A stretch of 64,000 nt of DNA from Brevipalpus yothersi (taxonomy: Eukaryota; Arthropoda; Arachnida; Trombidiformes; Tenuipalpidae). The position numbers were made by a program, and so were the translations under genes. Positions 49,600-59,681 of this stretch are shown one piece after another. Under the pieces are notes generated by a model. That model ran no database searches and had not been told where the DNA came from. It was given only the letters and a program-made list of their open reading frames with translations. Position 1 is the stretch's first letter, and each line of letters starts with the position of its first letter. Where the stretch lies: assembly GCA_003956705.1 (NCBI GenBank), contig QZCP01000501.1:170524-234523 (forward strand). The letters run 5' to 3'.

Positions 49600-52500
49600 T
49601 CTCTTACTCTCAATCAGAAGCATTCCACTTGACCAACATTATCCGATTAGCCATCAGGACCCATCAGGACTTGCTTTCCCTTACAATTATCAATGACAAT
49701 AGATTTTGACCTGCTCCTCCATCAGACTGATGTCATGCCTATTACTATTACTATTCTTTTTCCAGTTGATGGATGTGCCAATGACCTTAGATTCACCTAT
49801 TTTTGTGTTCCATCCAAAAACATTGTTACTAACACTTGATGGTGGAATCTTGAGTGCGAGAGAAAAGTAATAATAGAAAAAGCTTCCAAATGAGAGCCAG
49901 ATTTGTATTACCGATTACTGTTCATGAGGCTCGGAAGTGCTCTCTTCCGTTGGTGAATAAAAGCAAAGGAAGTCACTTGTGAGAACAAAATCAAGTTAGA
50001 CTCAAACAATCAACTACATTTGTTAGTTTCATTTTATCCAATTTTGAATCATTCATTGGTTGACTAATTTACAAGGAAACTTTCAATCAATGTAGAGAAT
50101 TCGAAATGAGTTACTTTATCCATTCAAAAGAGATGATCATCAGTTGTAGAAATACGATGGCTACTCTATTCCAACAAAAGATTCGAACTCATTTAGTGTA
50201 CAAACCTTACAGCTACCTGAAAGTGTATGGATTCTCTGAGCAAGCAATCCCATGAATTTTCATAAAAAAAAGTCTCATTAGAACTAACTTCCCATTAAGT
50301 TTAGGGTACACAAATTTTCTTATGAAATTGTCGTGATTGCACAATTTTTCTCATCTATTTTTGATGATGATATTCTTTATCTGACTTGGAAGTTTACGAA
50401 AAACTTTATTTTGTCGTTGAATTTATGGCTAGAAAGTTCAACAAAATCAGAATCATCAATCGATCAGATTTATTGAATTGCACATAACATTGTCAAATCG
50501 ATGTGTAAAGTTACAATTTTTCTGAGAAAACGCTTTCAAATGTAACCAGCATCACTTCCTGTGATGAAAGATGATTCTTTTCTCAGGATCAATTTTGAAT
50601 CATGTAAAAATTTTTTTCGAACACCTTTTTTCTCTACACTCAAATTGAACACCTTGCATCTGAACAGTTCACGGTTGAACGCCTGAATGCCTATGTGTGG
50701 GACTGAATTTTTCATCTCATCAGTGGATCAAATCTCTGAGGAATTTCTTCCACCATCAGTTTCCTCTCACACCAAGTCTATTGCTATTTTTCAGTATAAT
50801 GGAATTCAAAGATTTCCAATATTAGTTGTTAGTGTGCCCCCAAGTTTTACAGTCTTCCTCATCATGAAGTGCTCATTGAATATTCATGGAACTTTTTCTC
50901 TTTCTCTTTTCGGATGAGTATGAATGATTTGCTATTGTGTGTTCCTCAAAAAAAGTCAATGTTTATGTGGGTTTATTTCCGGAACTCCGTGGAAAGAATC
51001 CGTATTGAAGATCTCTTAGGGATGGAACATTGATTTACTAAAAAAATATGCCTTCAATAGTGGTCTCCACCTCTATGGGTAGAATGTGTGAATCATATAA
51101 TTACTCATATCGAAGAGTATGGCATGTACCTCAGAGATTTGATTATAGCACGTGGACTGAAAATGTGAAAATTAGCTTATTTTAGATTGATCGAGTTCTG
51201 ATACTCTTAGGGCTCTTAGCTTTTTATACCATAAGTGCCTCAATTAAGGACTAAAATTTAATGCGCTATACAAGAAATTTTTAACATCTTCCAGTGAAAA
51301 CTTGGAAAGTTCTCTCTTTAGAGAATATGAATAATGTTAGAAAAGAACTTTCAGATTGAAATCATCAATATTGGCTTCTTAACAGGCAATAAAAACAATG
51401 TACAGTGTACAATATGTAGACAAATCATTACAAGCCACCAAAACATTCTCAATGTACGATTTACTCGAAAGAAGAAGAACATTTCTCAGATGGATTCCAG
51501 AAAATTCTGATTTGCTAAATTGATAAAACTCGATAAGAAGTCTGTTTGTAGTTTGAATAGGCTGGCAACTTCTACTTTTCTCATCTATTCTCTACTTTTA
51601 TTTCTTCTTGACCAATCACCTTATATCTTACAGGTTCACATAAAAATTAACCATAGCATTTCTTGAGGTTCCCTGGTTTTTTGAATAATTTAGTGATCCC
51701 AATGAACGATATCATACAGAACCTTGGGCAAAGTATGGGCAAGAAATAAAATTGGTGTCTAGACCACGTAGATCGATTGGATCAGCAATCGTTAATCAAA
51801 AAAAGTTGCAATAAAAGTGTGTGTGGCTGTTTGTCTGAGAAATAATTTTATGGCTACAGCGAGAAAATTTTGGTTTATTCAGATTTTATTTTAGTAAACC
51901 AGAGAAGCAACCATTTTCCATGAATTCCCAAATGATTATCATGGCAATAAAAGTAAACAGAGAAACAAAATGAGAACTAAATTCAATCCTTTCAATGATT
52001 TTAATCGTGATTCCAGCTATTATATCGACAGTAACCAAATTTTCTTTCAAACTCAAAACACTTCACCAACATCCAAGTCAAATATTCCAACCTTTTAAGG
52101 TTCCATATCAAATCCAATCAATCGTAATGTGATCCTAAATCATACTATAATAACAACAAAGAAAAAATTCAATAACAATAATTGGTTACCATATCATTTT
52201 ATCTTCCTCCTCTCTCCTTATTCCTTCTTATTCCTCCAACATTCTCCTTATTTCCTCTTTACAGGTGCTGATCTTTGTCGAGGTATCAAATGTAATTATG
52301 ATGCTGTCTGTCGAGATGGAGAGTGTGTTTGTGATATGAATTGTGATGATGAAAAAGTGGAGCCAATATGTGGCAATGATCATATAACCTATGCTAATGT
52401 GTGTGAAATTAGGCGAACAGGGTGTGTAAAGCAAGTCAAATTGGAGCCACTATTTTTTGGTATTTGTAAACAATTTATTGAGCCATCCAACAATGCAATC

Positions 52501-55279
52501 AATCATAAATATAATGGTAAAAATGAACGAAATGATGTGGAAAACACTGATTCATTTGGATATAATCAGCATCAAAATAATTTTAATAAATATAATGATA
52601 ATAAACATCATCATCATAAGCCAATAAAGGAATCAAATAATCAGCATCATCATTCACCATCAAATGAAAAATCTTCTACTCATCATTCCCATCATCAACA
52701 TCACCAACACCACAATCAGCATCATGACCCACATCGTAAGGATAATCAAAATCGTCGCCACAATTCAAATGACAATGGTCAACACAATCAACAGTCCAAT
52801 GGTCACTCACAAGATCATTTTGATCCTTCCGAAGAGATACTTTCTAATACATTTTTTTCGACTACTACTACGACTACTAGCACAATATTTCCAGTCAATA
52901 TCAATCAGCATAAAGACGAAAATGTTGATAATGATAGGAATGATAATATTGATAATAGTATCGGTGGCAATGTTGATAATGATTTGATGGGAACATCAAA
53001 ACAGGATAATGATCTCAACTATGGACAATCGATTGGATTCCATTCAACATCATCATCACCTTTGCCAATAGTTGATTGTGATATAACTGAGTGCCTTTAT
53101 GGAGCCACTTGTGAATATAATGTGACCACTGGTCAATCTATGTGCAATTGTGTTTTTATGTGCGATAATTCACATCTTGATACCAATTCAATTACTTCTA
53201 CTGCTACTCTCCAGTCTACCAGTGTGAATAATCATGATCATAATAATAATAATAATGATAATTTTTTGAGTTCTCGAGTTCATCGTCGTCGCAGTTTACG
53301 ATGGCCACGATCGAAAGATAGTCACCAAAATCATTTCATCAAATTCTTTGATCAAAATTTTCAATCATTTCCAGTGTTAAATGATGCGATAATTGAGGAT
53401 GAAAATTTAGCCAATACTTTCATCCCATCTCTTCCAATGAATAATGATGATCAAAATGATAATAATAATTATAAAGTTTGCGGATCTAACAATCAAATAT
53501 ATGAGAGTGAATGTATTTTGAAAAAAGAATCATGCCGATTGCAGCAAGATATTTTTGTGGTAGACATGGAACAATGTGCCAAACAGAGACAACAATCAAC
53601 ATATATTGATAATGACGATGAAAATCAAGTGTCTTCCAATAAATTGCCTTTTGACACAACAATATTGGGTAAGTAAAAAGTTTGATGTTATTCGTAAGGA
53701 TATTTTTTTCCCGCTTCTTTCTCTCTCTCTTTCTTTCTCCATACACCTTTCAATGTATCCATATGTATCAATTTTGCATAAATTTGAATATCATGATAAC
53801 TTCCGCACTTGTACGCCTAAGAGGCATAGCTCTGTTTACGTGAATGATAAGCTCTAACTCATGAAACTTTGAGGATATACCGTAAATAAATATATATCGG
53901 AGGACATGGAAGACGAAGTAATCCATCGGTTGGAATACACACGTGTACAAGTCAAACATTCTTTCTCTGGATTCTCTCTCTTCAACCATTTCCTGTTGTA
54001 TTTTCATCACTTTCATTTTATGCTTCTCATCCGCATCCTACTGACATCGACTACTGTGTGTTGATATTCTCTTATTCTCGATTCTTGCATGAAAATGTGA
54101 ATCTCTTCGCCTTCTCTTCTTCTTCTCCTGTGTGATACTTCCACTGCTATTTGGTATATCTCTCTTCCTTTTTTCCACTCATTGTGAATGTCAACATTAA
54201 ACGATGATCAATGAGAGTGCCTGGATGAAAGTGAATGAAAATAGGAACCAGCATGAAGGAGAAGACCTTATATATAAATATATACTGTTAGACTTTGGGA
54301 AAAAGGCATTCCAATTCTTTTGGGGAATTTCATGGAGAGCACATAGCTAGTACCTTGTGAGACCTATTGCAAATATTTTTCTCTAGACCATGGGACTTAC
54401 ACACCATTCTCCGGTGGCAGACACATGCACATCCAACATATATATTTATATGTATCGAGAGAGGAGAATGAAACAGTGGAAAAAGATGGAGAGAAAGTAG
54501 ACAGAAGAAGAAGAAGAAGAAGAGAGTCAGCAGATAAAGAGCGAAATCATAGAGAGAGAGAGCAAAAACCCATGGGAAAGCCAATTGCAAATGATGTCTT
54601 CTCTCGGCAAAGTGATCTGTGAGTGTCCAAATCAATTGAAACTCAACCAATCAATACAAATAACAGTTTTACTCAATCTATGTAATGTAGTCTTTTTCTC
54701 TCTTCTTCATCTTTTTCTCCTCTTTTCTATCTACTTTATCGTCTTTTTCACTTCACACCTCTCTCTCTCCTCTCTCTTCTCTCACTTCTTCATTTATTCT
54801 TCGTCTTGTCAGTCGTCTCTCTTGCTATTCATTCTTTTTCATCGTCTCTTAGATAATCCTAGCATTCACTTACAATGTTGTATATGCATAGTGGACTTCT
54901 CGGTGTCCTCTTGTTTTTCATCCGCTTCCAGGATTCATTTTCACACTTTTCCCATCCATCTATTCTAGAGAACTAGAAAATACCATAGACATCTACCAAC
55001 ATACATGTAGTCTAGTGTCTCTCTTTCTCTTTCTCCTTGTCTTTCTTTTTCTCAATCATGAGTATACTCTTCTTATTCACCTAGTTGCTCTTCTCTATCA
55101 TTATCAAAATACATTCATCATCTCACCTTGATGATGTAGCTTCTATTGTTCGCTTCCGGGTGTCACAGTGAATCCCCCAAAGAAGGCCTTGACCCTTTGA
55201 GAATAGGTAGGTGCAAGAGATTGCGTGTCTTGGTGTGTAAATATTCGCCCTAGTAAACAGAGGATTGTTTATCGAATTT

Positions 55280-55352
<73 letters not shown>

Positions 55353-58300
55353 ATGGTGCTCAATATTATCATGAAAAGATTGAAAGTGTGTGACATTTAT
55401 TTGGCAACAGTATTACATACTGGCAAAAGATGCTTCCCTTACTTTCTCTTTTCTTCTTTCTTCCAATATGATATGAAAAATGATCATCTTATTTGAAAGA
55501 GGAATAAGAAAAGTGAAAAGGTCAATAAAATTGGTCCAATACAATAGATCTATCATATATATATACAGACACGATATTCTTCTTGGTATAATATTCTGAT
55601 TGCTATTCTTCCTTCTCTCTCTCTCTCTCTTGGATGAAGAGCGTAGGATGGAGATCATAGCCATCCCACTCAATGTCAATAGGAACGGAAAGAGAGAGAG
55701 AGAGAGCGAGAGGACAATATTCACCTTCCATAGGATCGGTGGAAATTGATGAAGAAGATGACAGTGAATATGTTGAAAGTGAAGAAAAAAGAGAGAGAGG
55801 GAATGAATTCCATCTCACTTAGAGACAGCATCTCAAGTTATATCTGAAAGAGGATAACAAGAGCTGCAAAATCATGATGATGAAAAAGTGTCGATATGGT
55901 AGCAGAAAAGAATGTCACTGTTCAACATTCTAATGGAATCTTTCAATAGATGATCTGAGATTCAATATGATCTTGTTCATCTTCCTCTTATCCATCAGGA
56001 TGAAAGATATATATCTATCTATCCATCTATCGCCAAATGCACTTGACCACCAGCATTTTCTTTCATCATCATCCTGTTTCTTCATCCCATTTTCTCTCTC
56101 CTCATACATTCAGTAGGATTCCCTGAATCTCAATCTCGAGATGAAAAACCTCTCCATAAGTCCACCTTCTCCTCAAAAACTGATGAGTTGAAACTATCCT
56201 CATCTTCAGATTGCATGAAATGATAAGGCCAACATCCTTCTCATCACTCAACTCCAATTGAATATCCTTTCTCCAAGCCATAAGCTGTATACACACATAT
56301 AACCAAAGTTTCGATGAAAAGTATCCACTTCTTTTTCTGCCTATTTCCACAAAATTATCTTGTCATCTGGTCTCACTCATTAAACATTCATGACTATATT
56401 CCTAGCAAACTGTATCATTACTGAGTTACCACTACACACTACTGAATCATTGGAATGATAGAAGCTCATGTTCGATACTATGGGTGTACAAGCTTGATGT
56501 TTTGCTCCTATTTTAGTTTTCTCTGGAATAAAACACAGAAAGATACACTGAATTTGGTTATATATTCATGTAAGCACTTAGGAATATCGAAAAAATAGTA
56601 AAATTTAAAAAACAAATATACATCCACTGTATAAAATGTACGCAGCTGCCTGTTGATAGAAAAGAATGATTGCGACTCAAAATTTTGAAGCACTTGGACA
56701 CTGAGAATCATCAAGTTTCTGATCATTTAATCGAGACCAGAACTTTCTCCATACATTCGACATGGAAACATTTATCTGGCTAAGTACTTATCTAACATAT
56801 CGATCAGTGGCTGACCTAGCTGATGTTTTTGAATTTGTGCGAATTCTTGCTGAGGAATCAATTCTCAAGCTCAGAATTTTCGAATTTTTGTTAATTCACT
56901 TTGCAAAGGGCTGAAATCTACTCTCTCTCATTACCAAGTAGGCGTAAAACGCTGTACATTATCTGAGAACATCTTAGGAATATACATCTTGACCGTCGTA
57001 AGAAAATTATTATTTCCATCATCACTTTTCTGTTAGAGTTGTTCTCTTTATCTGATAAACCTTCTATAGCTTCCAATTATTTCCACTGTATGGATAGTCT
57101 TTCTTTCGCTTTTTCCGGGCACATCTATACATTTATTGCCATGCAATTCTTATTGGAGCAAATTTTCTGCACTCTCACAGCTTCTGATCCGTATTATTAC
57201 ACCTGAATGAGTACTCATCAGACACTGATAGCTAGAGAAAATCTTCCACTAAATCGGGCATTATCAGTGCTGCTACTACCACAATACGCTAGTGCCCAAG
57301 AGTGTAGGTGTATTAGTTTGGCATACTAGCAAGGCGTTTGTATTTCCTTACTTTGATCAACGCGATTCATAGGCAAACATCCAGCAAACACAGGAAAAGA
57401 TAATTCAGTCTCTCTTTCTCTGCATGGTAAAACAAACTACTGTTCAGTATATACAGCATCCCGCATCACCTTTCCTCTCTCACTCATACTGCTTTACCAT
57501 TACCATTGACTCTACCAACACACACACACAACACAGTAACATCACCACACTTCACAATACTAGATGCTTTAATGGTCTTCAGGACACTTCCTACTCATCT
57601 CAGCTCCATGCTTTTGCCATGCTCTTACTTTTCCTATCCTTTTGCAATTCTCTTTTTGCTTCCTCTCTCTTCTTTGCAGTGCTTCTGAATGGCAATGGGA
57701 ATTCCTGGTGATAAATTTGTATTCGCTCCGTAATATCATCTAGAGATTGCATAAATTGCCAAACCAATCTTCTATCCTCTTCTTCTTCTTTTCCTTCTTT
57801 TTCTTCTTTTTCTTCTTTTTTCTCCTTTCTTCTTCCTACTCCACTGAATCACATTGCCTTATATTTCCATTCTTTTATGCTTCTTCTTTTTCCTCTCACT
57901 TGTTTATCGAGCCACTATTTGGCACTTTTTGCCCCTAACTCCAAGCACTCTTTGATGTAAGGTGAAAGAATGCTGAATGATTATATTCATTCGGCATAAT
58001 ATTAACCGCAAGCCACAATATTGGAATACATATATCCTTTTTCTCTTTCTCTCTCTCTCTGTTCTTCTCCATCATTCGTCAATGATTCTTTTTCTAGTAC
58101 CTATTTTTCTTATTCTACTCATTCTCCTTAGACCTTTTCCACTTACTCTCTGCACACCCTATTCACCTCATATTCTAACCATTCAAATCCAATCCATACA
58201 TCATGTTCCATACAAGTAAGACATACACATAACAGTGAGAGCCTGAACAATACACTATACTTCCAATCTTATAGCCTTAGACAAATTGATGGTGGCCATT

Positions 58301-59589
58301 TATTCGCATGGTTCATAGTCACTTATGTGGGATAAGAGAAACAGTGATTCAGTCAGCTGAATTGAGTTATCATGAGCTCATTTTTTCTGTCCAACATCTT
58401 GCTGTGAACTTCAAATTCCATCTTCAATCATAGTTTCTGATAAGGCTGGGGAGAAGTGATCCATTCATGAGTATTGATACAAAGTCTATCAACACTATTC
58501 AACTGATTTGAGTATACTTTGTATTCTCAAGGACAGAATAACTCATTTTGTGGACATATAAATATTGAATTCTGTAGGAATACAATTTTTCATTCTGTAT
58601 CATTTTGTCAATATGAATACCAAATGGCTCATCGGATCATTAGCATCATTAGAGAATGATGATCAAAACTTTTGCAATGGTCATTCCCGAGGGAAACTGA
58701 ATTGGAGAGATAGAAAATTTTGACGCATAATAGCATGAGGGAGAAGTCCACTCTTAATCCAAGTTTCAGGCAATCTTTCTGAATAAATCTTCAGTTTATA
58801 CCAGTGGGTTTTCCATAATGATTTACAAACTCTTGGACCTCTTTAAATTGAAGATAAACTTTTAAGCCAAGTTCGATCCACATAAGGCATTACAAGTCAT
58901 ATTTTCCCAAATATCTAATGATTTTGAAGCAAAAATCTTCTGATAAACAATTACATTCAACACTATACCAACGCTCCCAAGAAAGCTGTATCATTCGTAT
59001 CTGGGAGCTTTCAATGGTGGAGTGAATTTCAGAAATTCTTGGACACACCTGGATAGAGTTGTTTAATCAATTCCTTATGAGAGATCATTCCGAAAAAAAT
59101 GCAGCTATGCCCTATGTTTAGTGATTTTTTTCAATAGATTCTTTGATTGAATTTAGAGATACATTGATTGTATCTCTCGAAAATAATTGACTTTTGATTA
59201 ACTCCTAGTTTTTTCTACACTTTCTAGACTCAACCAGTCGCAAGGAAAATCATAAGCCGGAATACGATGAAAAAGATGTCAATCAATCGAGTGGCCACTG
59301 TTGGAAAAATCCACATTCAGGCTCTGGTATCGAAAATCATCCAAGTGAGTATGCACCAAAGACTAAAATACACCTCAAGCCATAGAAAGAATAACAATAT
59401 TTGCTTATGATTTATAGCTCACAATCCTCTTTTTGTGCACTAAATGAATGGACAAAGTAAATTTTCTCTCTCCACCTGGAATAGGATTTGAATTTTCTTT
59501 CTCTTTCCTCTTGTATCCCCAAGATATTCAAGCGAAATCCTTTCTCCAGGGATCATCTCAACTCAACTCATCACATGCTCAACCATTCG

Positions 59590-59681
<92 letters not shown>

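Larger units (their letters stand above)
47735..52264 (+). other. Agrin-like intron 3 (4.5 kb)
   Basis: No module exon seen. Contains CT/GA tracts at 47923-47976, 49326-49348 and 49506-49596. The longest minus-strand frame, 48807-49400 (197 codons), has no recognisable family and one low-complexity end. Confidence 0.6.

Noticed and set aside
52228..52434. 68-codon minus-strand frame over FS4
   Set aside because: Antisense shadow of agrin-like exon 4.
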